NCBI RefSeq assembly: GCF_005877005.1
Contig: NZ_SSNH01000003.1
Location: 220,301-284,300 of the forward strand
Length of the DNA: 64,000 bases
Direction of reading: 5' to 3'
Source of the DNA: Sinomonas susongensis
GTDB lineage: Bacteria > Actinomycetota > Actinomycetes > Actinomycetales > Micrococcaceae
A program made the position numbers and the translations under genes. Under the pieces are notes generated by a model. That model was given only the letters and a program-made list of their open reading frames with translations, did no database searches and had not been told where the DNA came from. Position 1 is the stretch's first letter; every line of letters starts with the position of its first letter. Positions 25,926 to 34,588 of the stretch are shown here, piece after piece.

Positions 25926-26528
25926 GTGGGACAGGCGGAGCGTTTCCAGAACGAAGAAATCGAGGCCGCACAGGCCATGTACGCGCATCCGCGGGGCATT
26001 CCCGCGGACTGGTACGTGGACCCGGCCGACCCTGAGGCGGGGGAGCGGTATCGCGAGATGTCGGCCGCCGCCCTCGAGGATGCGGCAACCGCGTTCCTCG
26101 CCGAGCATGCGCTGGGCGACGCCGCGCTCGACGGCGGCGACCTCGCCGACGACGACGCCGACGAGCCGGGCGACGAGCACGAGGCCGAGGTGGTCTCGCT
26201 GCTCGATCGGCAGGCGCCCGGTCGGCCCACGCCCGAGCGCGTGCCGATGGCGCGTCCGGTGGAGCCGGTGTGGCTGACGCTTCTGCAGTCGGCCCCGCCG
26301 ATCGACGGCGAGCTCGCATGGCAGGCCGACGCGCTCTGTGCGCAGACCGATCCCGAGGCGTTCTTCCCCGAGAAGGGCGGCTCGACCCGGGACGCCAAGA
26401 AGGTGTGCGGCTCGTGCACCGTGCGGGCCGAGTGCCTCGAGTACGCGCTCTCCAACGACGAGCGCTTCGGCATCTGGGGCGGGCTGTCGGAACGCGAGCG
26501 CCGCCGCCTGCGCAAGCGGGCGGTCTGA
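25926..26528 (+). CDS. WhiB-family iron-sulfur transcriptional regulator (WhiB2-like)
   Basis: A 200-residue Wbl protein. The four cluster-binding cysteines are C138, C161, C164 and C170 (C-x22-C-x2-C-x5-C), followed by the FGIWGG turn (181-186) and the basic tail ERERRRLRKRAV that contacts DNA. The long acidic N-terminal extension (about 60-110, rich in D/E) is more than the usual 85-100 residue Wbl core. Genome position next to DUF3499 and the giant glycosyltransferase matches WhiB2/WhmD, an essential septation regulator. GTG 25926 follows GAGGAG; longer starts are possible. Confidence 0.88.
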   Translation: MGQAERFQNEEIEAAQAMYAHPRGIPADWYVDPADPEAGERYREMSAAALEDAATAFLAEHALGDAALDGGDLADDDADEPGDEHEAEVVSLLDRQAPGRPTPERVPMARPVEPVWLTLLQSAPPIDGELAWQADALCAQTDPEAFFPEKGGSTRDAKKVCGSCTVRAECLEYALSNDERFGIWGGLSERERRRLRKRAV

Positions 26529-26539
26529 TCCTGGACGGC

Positions 26540-29500
26540 GTGCACGTCACCGCAGTCGTCGTCGCCCAGGACGGCGCCGGCTACCTCCCGCGTACCCTCG
26601 CGGCCATTGCCGCGCAGACACGTCCCGCGGACGTCCTGATCGGCGCCGACGCGGCCTCCCGCGACGGCTCCGGGGACATTCTGCGCCGCACGCTCGGCGC
26701 CGACTCCGTCGTCGACGCCCCCGCGGCCTTCGGTGCCGCGGCAGCCGCAGCCCTCGCCGCCGCACCCCGTCCCACGGGCGGCGCGGGCCGCAACGACGAA
26801 TGGGTCTGGCTCCTCCATGACGATGCGGCTCCCGAACCGCGCGCTCTCGCCGAGCTGCTCCTCGCCGTCGAGCGCGCCCCAGCCGTCGCCGTAGCGGGCT
26901 GCAAGCAGCTCGACTGGGATGAGCCGCGCCGGCTCGTCGACGTGGGGCTGTTCGCGAGCCGCTGGGCCGAACGTCTCCCGCTCATCGACGACGATGAGCA
27001 GGATCAGGGACAGTACGACGACCGCAGCGACGTGTTCGCCGTCAACTCGGCGGGAATGCTCGTACGGCGCGACGTGTGGGATGCGCTCCGGGGCTTCGAC
27101 CCCGCCCTTCCGTCCACAGGCGACGACATCGACTTCTGCTGGCGGGCCCGCCTCGCCGGACACCGCGTGGTCGTCGTGCCGGCCGCCCGAATGCGTCACG
27201 TGACGAACCGGCCCGAGAACGCAGCGACGCCCTTCGCCGAGCACCGCGCAGAGGTCTACACGCGGCTCAAGCACGCCGCGATCTGGTCGCTGCCGCTCCA
27301 CTACGTCGGAGCGTTCTTCGCCGGATTCTGGGCGCTGATCCTGGGGTTCATGAACAAGGAGCCGGGCGTGGGGCTCGCGCGTTGCGCCGCGGCCCTTGCA
27401 GCCCTCGGCGGCGTCGTGCGGCTTGCGCGCGGGCGCCGGTCCGCTTCCCGGACCCGCGCGGTGTCCCGCGGCACCGTTCGCGGTGTCCGCGCCTCGCGCG
27501 AGGAGATCCGCAGCCACCGGCGCGCCTTCCTCGAATACGCCGACCCCGATCTCGTCATCGGCGACGGGTCCGGCAGCGACGACGCGCGCTCGGAGCCGAC
27601 CGGCGACTCCGACGACGACTTCGCCTCGCTCGCCGTCTCGGCGCGCGGCTGGGCTGGCACGGGCGCGGTCGTGGTCGCTGTCCTCGCGCTCGTGAGCTCC
27701 GTCCTCGCCCTCATCCCGCTCCTCGGAGCCCAGGCCGTCGCCGGCGGAGGGCTCCTCCCCGTATCGACCGAGCTCGGCGCCATCTGGCAGCACGCCACCT
27801 CCTGGTGGACGCAGCTCGGCGCGGGAGAGCCCGGTCACGGCGACCCGTTCGACCTCGTCCTCTGGGCGCTCGGCGTCCTCGGCTTCGGGGACCCGAACCG
27901 CGCCGTCGTGTGGACCCTTGTGCTCGCCCCCGCCGTTTCCGGCGTCGGAGCGTGGGCCTTCGCGTCCACCCTCACGTCCCATCGTTGGCCTCGGGTTGTC
28001 GCAGGCCTCGTCTGGGCGGCGGCCCCCGCGCTCCAGGAAGCCGTCGCGCAGGGGCGTTTCGGCGCCGTCCTCGCGTTCGTCTTCCTCCCATGGGCCGCGC
28101 TTGGCGTGGTGCGATCTGTCGGTGCGGCGAGGGTGCGCGGAACCGTCGGAGTCGAGCGGACTCCTCGCCCCGGATCGGGCGGGGTCCCGTCCTGGACCGC
28201 TGCAGCCGCCGGCGGCCTCGCCCTCGCGGTTGTGACGGCGGGTTCGCCGAGCCTGCTGGCGCTCGCGGTCGTCGTCGTCGTCATCCTGACGGTCGCGCTG
28301 CGACGCCGCGCGCGTTCGCTGTGGTTCATCCTCGCGCCGTCGGTCGCGCTCTTCCTCCCGGTTTGGGCCTCGTCGCCCGAGGACCCCCGCGCGTGGATCG
28401 CCGACCCCGGAGTTCCCGCGGCCTATGCAGCCGCGGCGCCTTGGCAGCTCGTCCTCGGGCAGCCGGTCGCGTTCGATGCCCGGGCGGGCCTGAACGGCGT
28501 GGGCTGGCTCCCCGGAGGAATACCGTGGGCGCTCCTCGACGCGCTCCTCGTAGGGATCCCGGTGCTCGCAGCAGCGGTCGCGGCGATTGTGGCCCTCCCC
28601 GGGCGCAGGGGCGCGCTTGCCCGTACGGCTGGCGTCGTCGCGGTCGCCGCGCTCGCCCTCGCCTGGGGCGTCTCGCGCTTCCCGGCAGCGGTCTCGGGCG
28701 ACAGCCTCGTGCCCCCCTTCGCCGGCCCGGCCGTCGGGGCGGCCGTGCTCGCCCTGCTCGCCGCCGGAGTCGTCGGCGCGGACCGGGTGCTCGACCGCCG
28801 CGAGTCGGCAGTCCAAGCGCGCGCGCCACGATCCACGGGTGCCGCTCGGCTGCTCGTCGTCGGAACGGTCGGTCTCGTCGTGGCTCTCATTGTCGCGGCA
28901 GCCGGCCCGGCGCTCGGCCTCGCGCGCTCGGCAGTCGCCGGGATTGCCCCGGTCGCCGCACCCCAGGGAAGCCTCGGTGGCGCCGTCCAGGTCACGCCGA
29001 GCCAGACCCGCACCCTTCCCGCGACCGCGAGCGATCTCGGGCTCGGTGCCGAGCAGACGAAGACCCTCGTGCTCCGCAGCACCCAGCAGGGCGGCTTCAC
29101 GGCGGCCCTCATGCGCGGGTCGGGCACGACGCTCGATGCACTGACGTCCGTCGCCTCGGCGAGCCGAATCACCGGCAGCCTCCTGTCGCCGTCCATCGCC
29201 GCAGACGACGCCGCCGACGCGACGATCCGGCGCGCCGTCGCCACCGTCTCCAGTTCGTCGGGAGTGGATCCGCGCCCGGATCTCGAGGCGCTCGGCGTGG
29301 GCTTCGTCGTGCTCCAGCAGCGCGATGCGGCCGACGCCGTCACGGCGTCGCAGATGGACGCAGTCCCAGGGCTGACTGCGGTGGGGCAGACCGACGTCGG
29401 CTGGCTCTGGCGGGTGACCCCGCCGGGCCAGCAGCAGGCTGCAAAGGACCCGGGGATTGCCCACCGGGGGAGCATCGTCGACTCGAAGGGCAATGTGGTC

Positions 29501-30013
29501 GGCACCGTTGACTCCGGGCCCGAGTCGGTCCAGGCCACGGTGCCTTCGGGACCCGACGGTCGGCTGCTCGTCCTCGCCGAACGCAGCGACGCCCACTGGT
29601 CGGCCTGGATGGACGGCCGTCGGCTCACCTCGACAACGCAGGGGTGGGCGCAGGCGTTCACCCTGCCGGCGTCGGGCGGACAGCTGCAGGTCCGCTACGA
29701 CCAGCCTGCCGCCTTCCCGCTCGGGCTCCTCGCAGCAGCAGTCCTCGCCATCGCCGGGCTGACGGCCATCCCGACCCGCGCCGCACCTCGGCGCCGGAAC
29801 TCGCGCCGCCCGGGCGCCGCGAGTGCACGTCGGGCCGCCCCGGCCCGTGCGGACGTGGAACCCGAGACGCCCGGTCCCGGTGCCGAGGGCGGCACGACGC
29901 ATCCGGACCCTGCCCCAGGCGCCCGCCATAGCGACGCCCCGGGGAACGAGTCAAGCGACCAGTATCCGCGTCGCGACAAGACAGCAAGGGATACCAATGA
30001 CGCCCGAGTCTAA
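26540..30013 (+). CDS. Giant family 2 glycosyltransferase with C-terminal membrane domain
   Basis: An 1157-residue protein. The N-terminal GT-A glycosyltransferase (about 1-280) has TAVVVAQDGAGYLPRTLAA, GADAASRDGSGDIL, the WLLHDDAAPEP acidic motif and a late TGDDIDFCWRARLAGHRVVVVP. Then come about ten hydrophobic segments from residue 370 on, and a large extracytoplasmic beta-rich region (about 800-1060) before a last helix near 1065. This layout suggests an envelope glycan polymerase or exporter-coupled transferase. It begins 11 nt after whiB and its 3' end overlaps the DUF5719 gene by 17 nt. The exact start is uncertain: GTG 26540 is chosen, with CTG 26531 in frame. Confidence 0.85.
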   Translation: MHVTAVVVAQDGAGYLPRTLAAIAAQTRPADVLIGADAASRDGSGDILRRTLGADSVVDAPAAFGAAAAAALAAAPRPTGGAGRNDEWVWLLHDDAAPEPRALAELLLAVERAPAVAVAGCKQLDWDEPRRLVDVGLFASRWAERLPLIDDDEQDQGQYDDRSDVFAVNSAGMLVRRDVWDALRGFDPALPSTGDDIDFCWRARLAGHRVVVVPAARMRHVTNRPENAATPFAEHRAEVYTRLKHAAIWSLPLHYVGAFFAGFWALILGFMNKEPGVGLARCAAALAALGGVVRLARGRRSASRTRAVSRGTVRGVRASREEIRSHRRAFLEYADPDLVIGDGSGSDDARSEPTGDSDDDFASLAVSARGWAGTGAVVVAVLALVSSVLALIPLLGAQAVAGGGLLPVSTELGAIWQHATSWWTQLGAGEPGHGDPFDLVLWALGVLGFGDPNRAVVWTLVLAPAVSGVGAWAFASTLTSHRWPRVVAGLVWAAAPALQEAVAQGRFGAVLAFVFLPWAALGVVRSVGAARVRGTVGVERTPRPGSGGVPSWTAAAAGGLALAVVTAGSPSLLALAVVVVVILTVALRRRARSLWFILAPSVALFLPVWASSPEDPRAWIADPGVPAAYAAAAPWQLVLGQPVAFDARAGLNGVGWLPGGIPWALLDALLVGIPVLAAAVAAIVALPGRRGALARTAGVVAVAALALAWGVSRFPAAVSGDSLVPPFAGPAVGAAVLALLAAGVVGADRVLDRRESAVQARAPRSTGAARLLVVGTVGLVVALIVAAAGPALGLARSAVAGIAPVAAPQGSLGGAVQVTPSQTRTLPATASDLGLGAEQTKTLVLRSTQQGGFTAALMRGSGTTLDALTSVASASRITGSLLSPSIAADDAADATIRRAVATVSSSSGVDPRPDLEALGVGFVVLQQRDAADAVTASQMDAVPGLTAVGQTDVGWLWRVTPPGQQQAAKDPGIAHRGSIVDSKGNVVGTVDSGPESVQATVPSGPDGRLLVLAERSDAHWSAWMDGRRLTSTTQGWAQAFTLPASGGQLQVRYDQPAAFPLGLLAAAVLAIAGLTAIPTRAAPRRRNSRRPGAASARRAAPARADVEPETPGPGAEGGTTHPDPAPGARHSDAPGNESSDQYPRRDKTARDTNDARV

Positions 30014-31637
30014 GGCGCGCCGTTCCAAGGCGGGCACTTCCACGGCGAGCAGTTTAAAGGCGAGCGGTCGGACCAAGCGCCGCCTGCGCCGCGCCCTCGG
30101 TGTCGCCGCGGGCGTCGTCGTCCTCGGTGCGGGGACGGGGCTCGTGGTCGCGGCCGGCGCCGTGCCCGCGCCCGCGGGCCTGCGCCCCGGAACGGCCCCC
30201 GCGGTGGACGTTCCGGTGGGCCAGACCGTTGGAGTCTGCCCCGGTCCGGCAGAGTTGCTGCAAGGCACCCCGGCCCAGGGGGATCCGCAGTTCAGCGCGG
30301 CGAGCAGCACTGCGTCGAGCACACTCACGGCGGCGGTGCTCGGCGAGCCGTCGGGCGCGCTCCCCGCGAGCTTGATCAAGGGCGTCGACGGCTCGGTCCT
30401 GCAGAAGGTCAGCGACGGGCAGAAGGCACCGGTGACACCGCCAGCGGCCGCTCCCGCCGTGATCGCGACCCGTGCGACGACCGGTGCGGCCCTCCTTTCG
30501 ACGGCGGCGCTCGACGGGCGCCCGTCGTCGGCCGCTGCGCTCTTCCGCTACAGCGCGACGGACGGGGACCTCCGTGGCCTCGCCGCAGGGCCGTGCGCCT
30601 CGCCCTCGAACGACCTCTGGCTGGGCGGGGCGAGCACCCTGGTCGGCCGCACATCGGTCCTGTACCTGACGAACCCGTCGACGACTCCCGCGACTGTCGA
30701 TCTGGAGTTCTTCGGTGACCAGCCGCTCGGCCAGGCTCCGGCCGGCAGCAGGGGAATCCAGGTGCCGCCGGGCAGCACCAAGTCCTTCGTGCTCGGAGGC
30801 TTCGAGCCGGGGCAGCGCAACGTCTCGGTCCACGTCCGCAGCTCCGGAGGCCCCGTCGCTGCCGTCATCCAGCAGAGCACGCTTCGCGGGCTCACGCCCG
30901 GGGGAGTGGACTTCCTCACGCCCGTCGCAGCGCCTTCGACCCGCGCGGTGGCTGCCGGCATCGAGCTCCAGGATCCCGCGGCGTCGCGCGACCTCTCCTC
31001 CCAGCAGGGCTTCGACGACGCCACGGCTGCCCTTCAGGTGACCGTGCCCGGCGCAGTGAACGCAGTCGTCCAAGTGCGCGTCTTCGGCCAGAACGGACCG
31101 GTCACGCTTCCTGCGGGCGCGGTGTTCACCGCGAGGGCGGGATCGGTCACGGAGATCCCGCTCACGGGCCTGCCCGCTGGCAAGTACTCGGTCGCGGCGG
31201 CGTCCGACGTCTCGTTCACGGCAAGCGTCCGGATGGTCAAGGGGACGAGCCCCACCGATCCCTTGGACTTCGCCGTCTCGGGCGCACAGCCTCGCCTCGG
31301 CGACGGGCACGTGGTCCCGGTCGGCGTGACGGGCCTGCGGACCCTCGTTTTCGCGGTACCGGACGGGAAGGCCCGCGTGACCGCCACGCCGATCAGCGAC
31401 GACGGCAAGGTGCACGCCCCCGTGACCCTCGACATCGCGGGGGGCACGACCGCGACGCTCCAAGTGCCGAGCACGGTCGACGGCGCGAAGACTGCCGGCT
31501 ACTCGATCTCGTCCTCCGGCGATCCGGCCTACGGTTCGCTGCTCCTCGAATCCGACCAGGGCGACGGGATCGCTGTCGCGTCGATCCTGCCGCCAGCTGG
31601 GGGACGGGAATCAATCCCCGTCACGCTGGGCTACTGA
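29997..31637 (+). CDS. DUF5719 family secreted/membrane-anchored protein
   Basis: A 546-residue protein with a basic N terminus, one hydrophobic anchor (about 34-57, ALGVAAGVVVLGAGTGLVVAA) and an extracellular region of beta-sandwich-like repeats (VLYLTNPSTTPATVDLEFFGDQPLG, RNVSVHVRSSGGPVAAVIQQ). This is the DUF5719 composition, and the gene follows the giant glycosyltransferase as in related genomes, suggesting a partner in an envelope glycan process. ATG 29997 lies in the last codons of the upstream gene after GCAAGGG, so the two are coupled. Its 3' end is part of an 18-bp repeat. Confidence 0.8.
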   Translation: MTPESKARRSKAGTSTASSLKASGRTKRRLRRALGVAAGVVVLGAGTGLVVAAGAVPAPAGLRPGTAPAVDVPVGQTVGVCPGPAELLQGTPAQGDPQFSAASSTASSTLTAAVLGEPSGALPASLIKGVDGSVLQKVSDGQKAPVTPPAAAPAVIATRATTGAALLSTAALDGRPSSAAALFRYSATDGDLRGLAAGPCASPSNDLWLGGASTLVGRTSVLYLTNPSTTPATVDLEFFGDQPLGQAPAGSRGIQVPPGSTKSFVLGGFEPGQRNVSVHVRSSGGPVAAVIQQSTLRGLTPGGVDFLTPVAAPSTRAVAAGIELQDPAASRDLSSQQGFDDATAALQVTVPGAVNAVVQVRVFGQNGPVTLPAGAVFTARAGSVTEIPLTGLPAGKYSVAAASDVSFTASVRMVKGTSPTDPLDFAVSGAQPRLGDGHVVPVGVTGLRTLVFAVPDGKARVTATPISDDGKVHAPVTLDIAGGTTATLQVPSTVDGAKTAGYSISSSGDPAYGSLLLESDQGDGIAVASILPPAGGRESIPVTLGY

Positions 31638-31674
31638 GGCGCGCTCGGCTGCGGAGCCGCGCTGGGCTGCTAAG
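31625..31674 (+). repeat. 18-bp repeats at the DUF5719 3' end, with a second in-frame stop
   Basis: GCT(G/C)GGCT begins units at 31625, 31643 and 31661. The first holds the true TGA stop (31635-31637) and the third an in-frame TAA (31671-31673). Confidence 0.75.
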
Positions 31675-31695
31675 CCGGGCTGTCACCCTGCTTCG

Positions 31696-31771
31696 GCGGC
31701 AGGCCTGATGGTCAGCGGTAGCCCCGGTAGTCCGCGGCAGGCCTGGTAGTCAGCGGTAGCCCCGGTAATAC
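31696..31771 (-). repeat. 38-bp tandem duplication covering the metallopeptidase-family gene 3' end
   Basis: Units 31696-31733 and 31734-31771 share most positions (GCGGCAGGCCTG, then TCAGCGGTAGCCCCGGTA). Each contains the minus-strand TGA; 31750-31752 is the used stop. Confidence 0.85.
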
Positions 31772-32256
31772 GGGTCGAGCGACTCGGGTTCGACGTTGAG
31801 GAGCGCAGCCGTGTACTCGACGACGACGTCGTGAACGAGATCCTGGGCCTCCGCGGGGGAAGGCGCCTCGGTCTCGACGACGCGCCGGAAGATCGTGATG
31901 CGTGCGGGACGGCCTTGGGCGGCGCGGGTGACGTTGCCCTGCGGGACGCGCCCGCCGTCGCGGAGGATCTTCTCGAGCCCGGGCGGGATCTCCTCGACGA
32001 CGTACTCGACGTTGTCGAGCTCGCTGCCGCGCAGCTCCTGGAGCCGATCGGCCGAGTCGAGCACCCAGTCCTCGAACCGCTCGCCGCGAGTGCGGCTCCC
32101 GGGCAAGATCGCGGGCATGATCTCGCCGCGCAGCCCGCGCCCGTGCCGGTTGCGACGGCGCTCCCGGAATCCGCGGGGGCCCGCGCCCTGTTCGCCAGCG
32201 GGCGGGAGGGGGCGGATGCTCAGGCCCGCAGGGCCCGGCGTGGAACGATCCTGCAT
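31750..32256 (-). CDS. Metallopeptidase-family (zincin-like) protein without an HExxH motif
   Basis: A 168-residue protein resembling Rv3259-type 'metallopeptidase family' proteins: a Pro/Arg-rich N terminus, then RGERFEDWVLDSADRLQ, VEYVVEEIPP, RPARITIFRRVVE and a helical end LVHDVVVEYTAALLNVEPESLDPYYR. The expected zincin HExxH is not present; only HDVVVEY is seen at the equivalent place, so catalysis is doubtful. ATG 32256 lies 6 nt after a TACAGT hexamer. Convergent with DUF5719 and divergent from DUF3499, a conserved grouping. Confidence 0.75.
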   Translation of the reverse strand: MQDRSTPGPAGLSIRPLPPAGEQGAGPRGFRERRRNRHGRGLRGEIMPAILPGSRTRGERFEDWVLDSADRLQELRGSELDNVEYVVEEIPPGLEKILRDGGRVPQGNVTRAAQGRPARITIFRRVVETEAPSPAEAQDLVHDVVVEYTAALLNVEPESLDPYYRGYR

Positions 32257-32262
32257 GTATCG

Positions 32263-32268
32263 ACTGTA
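32263..32268 (-). promoter_or_regulatory. -10 hexamer for the metallopeptidase-family gene (leaderless)
   Basis: TACAGT (32268-32263) ends 6 nt before ATG 32256. Confidence 0.5.
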
Positions 32269-32344
32269 GACCCGGCCCCCAGCCGGCGCTAACCGAAGGT
32301 CATCCTTGCCCGAGTCGCTCACGACGCAGGCGCCGAGCGCAGAG

Positions 32345-32350
32345 TAGGGT
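32345..32350 (+). promoter_or_regulatory. -10 hexamer for the DUF3499 gene (leaderless)
   Basis: TAGGGT ends 7 nt before GTG 32358. Confidence 0.5.
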
Positions 32351-32357
32351 ACTGGCT

Positions 32358-32747
32358 GTGCGAGAAGTCCGCCATTGTTCCCGATCGGCCTGCCGCGAGC
32401 CCGCGGTTGCGACGCTGACCTATGTCTACGCGGATTCCACTGCTGTGCTGGGGCCGCTCGCAACGTTCGCCGAACCGCACACGTATGATCTGTGCGCGAA
32501 GCACGCGGACAAGCTCACCGTCCCGCGTGGCTGGGAAGTCCTGAGGCTTGCGCTTCCGGCTCGGCAGCCGAGCCCCGACGACCTCCTGGCGCTTGCGGAG
32601 GCTGTCCGGGGCTCACGCGAGGACGACGACGCGCCCGCCGAGGCCCCCCAACGCACCAATCGGGAGGGCCAGGCCATGCTGACGCCGCCCGCCGGCGTCG
32701 ACATCCCGTCCGGCAGGCACCTGCGGATCCTCCCCGAACTGCACTGA
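32358..32747 (+). CDS. DUF3499 family protein
   Basis: A 129-residue protein with the DUF3499 opening REVRHCSRSACREPAVATLTYVYADSTAVLGPL and the following YDLCAKHADKLTVPRGWEVLRL. The cysteine/histidine pattern (C7, C12, then C-x2-H near 46-49) suggests a small zinc-binding domain. The tail is acidic and variable. It is an actinobacterial marker gene in the whiB2-manA-sahH region (compare Rv3258c) with no known function. The start follows a TAGGGT hexamer by 7 nt. Confidence 0.85.
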   Translation: MREVRHCSRSACREPAVATLTYVYADSTAVLGPLATFAEPHTYDLCAKHADKLTVPRGWEVLRLALPARQPSPDDLLALAEAVRGSREDDDAPAEAPQRTNREGQAMLTPPAGVDIPSGRHLRILPELH

Positions 32748-32752
32748 GCCGG

Positions 32753-32758
32753 TAGGCT
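32753..32758 (+). promoter_or_regulatory. -10 hexamer for the Trm112 gene (leaderless)
   Basis: TAGGCT ends 6 nt before ATG 32765, at the end of the DUF3499 gene. Confidence 0.5.
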
Positions 32759-32764
32759 TGGCCC

Positions 32765-32950
32765 ATGCCGTACATCAGTTCTTCGATCCTCGCTGTGCTG
32801 CGCTGTCCCGTGACGGGCACCGCACTGGTCCAGGAGGGCGACGAGCTCGTGGCCAGCGCGGCCGGACCCGACGGCGTGGTCCCGCGCTACCCGATCGAAG
32901 ACGGCATCCCCGTGCTGCTGCCCCCGGCTGAAGCCCCGGCAGGCTCTTAG
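32765..32950 (+). CDS. Trm112/YcaR family small protein
   Basis: A 61-residue Trm112-like protein: [22 protein letters not shown], then [19 protein letters not shown] ending ([18 protein letters not shown]). Only one cysteine (C14) remains of the zinc site seen in some relatives, which is common in bacterial members. Eukaryotic and archaeal Trm112 activates methyltransferases; the bacterial role is unclear. It lies just upstream of the S-adenosylhomocysteinase gene, so a link to methyl metabolism is tempting but unproven. Confidence 0.82.
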   Translation: MPYISSSILAVLRCPVTGTALVQEGDELVASAAGPDGVVPRYPIEDGIPVLLPPAEAPAGS

Positions 32951-33068
32951 GGCAGCGCCTGCCCGGGCCTTGCGCGGCAGCCTTCCGTTCCGCCGAGCCC
33001 GCGTCGCCGGTCCTTCCAATATCCCATTTCTGTTCCGTACCCTTCACTTTCCGCCTTCAGGAGCACCC

Positions 33069-34583
33069 GTGACCTTCGACTACCGCGTCGCCGACATCTC
33101 GCTGCACGAGGCAGGCCGCCACCAGATCCGCCTCGCCGAGCATGAGATGCCGGGCCTCATGGCCCTTCGCAAGGAGTACGGGGAGTCGCAGCCGCTCAAG
33201 GGCGCCCGCATCGCGGGCTCGCTGCACATGACAGTGCAGACGGCCGTCCTGATCGAGACGCTCGTTGCCCTCGGGGCCGAGGTCCGTTGGGCGTCGTGCA
33301 ACATCTTCTCGACTCAGGACGAGGCCGCCGCCGCGATCGTGGTCGGCACCGGCACCCCCGAGCATCCGAACGGCGTCCCGGTCTTCGCCTGGAAGGGCGA
33401 GTCCCTCGAGGAGTACTGGTGGACGGCCGAGCAGATCCTCACGTGGCCGGGCGCCGACGAGGACCCCGAGCTGGGACCCAACATGATTCTCGACGACGGC
33501 GGCGACGCGACGCTCCTGGTCCACAAGGGAGTGGAGTTCGAGGCGGCTGGGGCCGTTCCGCAGGCCACGCCGGAGGATCCCGAGGAGTACCGCATCATCC
33601 TCGATGTGCTTCGCGCGGGGCAGGAGCGGGACCCGCAGAAGTGGACGCGCATCGCGGGCCGCATCCAGGGCGTGACGGAGGAGACCACGACCGGCGTCCT
33701 CCGCCTGTACCAGCTCGCCGAGCAGGGCAAGCTCCTGTTCCCCGCGATCAACGTCAACGACTCCGTCACGAAGAGCAAGTTCGACAACAAGTACGGCATC
33801 CGCCACTCGCTCCCGGACGGCATCAACCGGGCCACGGACGTCCTCATCGGCGGCAAGGTCGCCGTCATCTGCGGGTACGGCGACGTCGGCAAGGGCGCCG
33901 CGGAGGCGCTTCGCGGTCAGGGCGCTCGCGTCATCGTGACGGAGATCGACCCGATCTGCGCCCTCCAGGCCGCAATGGACGGCTATCAGGTGGCCCGTTT
34001 GGAGAGCGTCCTCGGCGAGGGCGACATCTTCATCACGACGACGGGCGGCAAGGACATCATCATGGCCGAGCACATGGCCGCGATGAAGGACAAGGCCATC
34101 GTGGGCAACGTGGGCCACTTCGACAACGAGATCGACATGGCCGGCCTCGCGAAGTGGCCGGGCGTCCGGAAGATCGAGATCAAGCCGCAGGTCCACGAGT
34201 GGGTCTTCCCGGCCGAGGAGCAGGACGGCCAGTCGGCACGCGAGGGCGGCGCCGGGCGCGGAGAGCACTCGATCATCGTCCTGTCGGAGGGTCGTCTCCT
34301 GAACCTGGGCAATGCGACCGGCCACCCCTCGTTCGTCATGAGCAACTCGTTCGCCAACCAGACGATCGCCCAGATCGAGCTCTGGACCAAGCACGGACAG
34401 CCGGAGGCCGAGCGCGAATACGAGAAGAAGGTCTACGTCCTCCCGAAGATCCTCGACGAGAAGGTCGCACGACTTCACCTCGACGCCCTCGGCGTCGAGC
34501 TCACGGAGCTGACGAAGGACCAGGCTGAGTACCTGGGCCTCGACGTGGCCGGCCCGTACAAGTCTGACCACTACCGCTACTGA
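33069..34583 (+). CDS. ahcY: S-adenosylhomocysteinase
   Basis: A 504-residue NAD-dependent S-adenosylhomocysteine hydrolase, which clears SAH to adenosine and homocysteine and so relieves inhibition of methyltransferases. Motifs: [19 protein letters not shown] near 45-64, the substrate-binding [13 protein letters not shown], the NAD loop [15 protein letters not shown] near 268-282, and the C-terminal KSDHYRY with the conserved cofactor-contacting Lys/Tyr. The actinobacterial insert of about 40 residues near 150-190 is present. GTG 33069 has AGGAG upstream. The leader region 32951-33068 shows no recognisable SAH riboswitch. Confidence 0.96.
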   Translation: MTFDYRVADISLHEAGRHQIRLAEHEMPGLMALRKEYGESQPLKGARIAGSLHMTVQTAVLIETLVALGAEVRWASCNIFSTQDEAAAAIVVGTGTPEHPNGVPVFAWKGESLEEYWWTAEQILTWPGADEDPELGPNMILDDGGDATLLVHKGVEFEAAGAVPQATPEDPEEYRIILDVLRAGQERDPQKWTRIAGRIQGVTEETTTGVLRLYQLAEQGKLLFPAINVNDSVTKSKFDNKYGIRHSLPDGINRATDVLIGGKVAVICGYGDVGKGAAEALRGQGARVIVTEIDPICALQAAMDGYQVARLESVLGEGDIFITTTGGKDIIMAEHMAAMKDKAIVGNVGHFDNEIDMAGLAKWPGVRKIEIKPQVHEWVFPAEEQDGQSAREGGAGRGEHSIIVLSEGRLLNLGNATGHPSFVMSNSFANQTIAQIELWTKHGQPEAEREYEKKVYVLPKILDEKVARLHLDALGVELTELTKDQAEYLGLDVAGPYKSDHYRY

Positions 34584-34588
34584 TCGGC

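Noticed and set aside
25886..29929. A minus-strand open frame of over 1300 codons opposite whiB and the giant glycosyltransferase
   Set aside because: It is an artefact of G+C-rich third positions: its translation is a charged Arg/Glu/Gly/His-rich low-complexity sequence, while the opposite strand encodes recognisable WhiB and GT2 domains.
32951..33068. An S-adenosylhomocysteine riboswitch before ahcY
   Set aside because: A G+C-rich hairpin is possible at the start, but I find no SAH-riboswitch core, and the gene has a plain AGGAG site.
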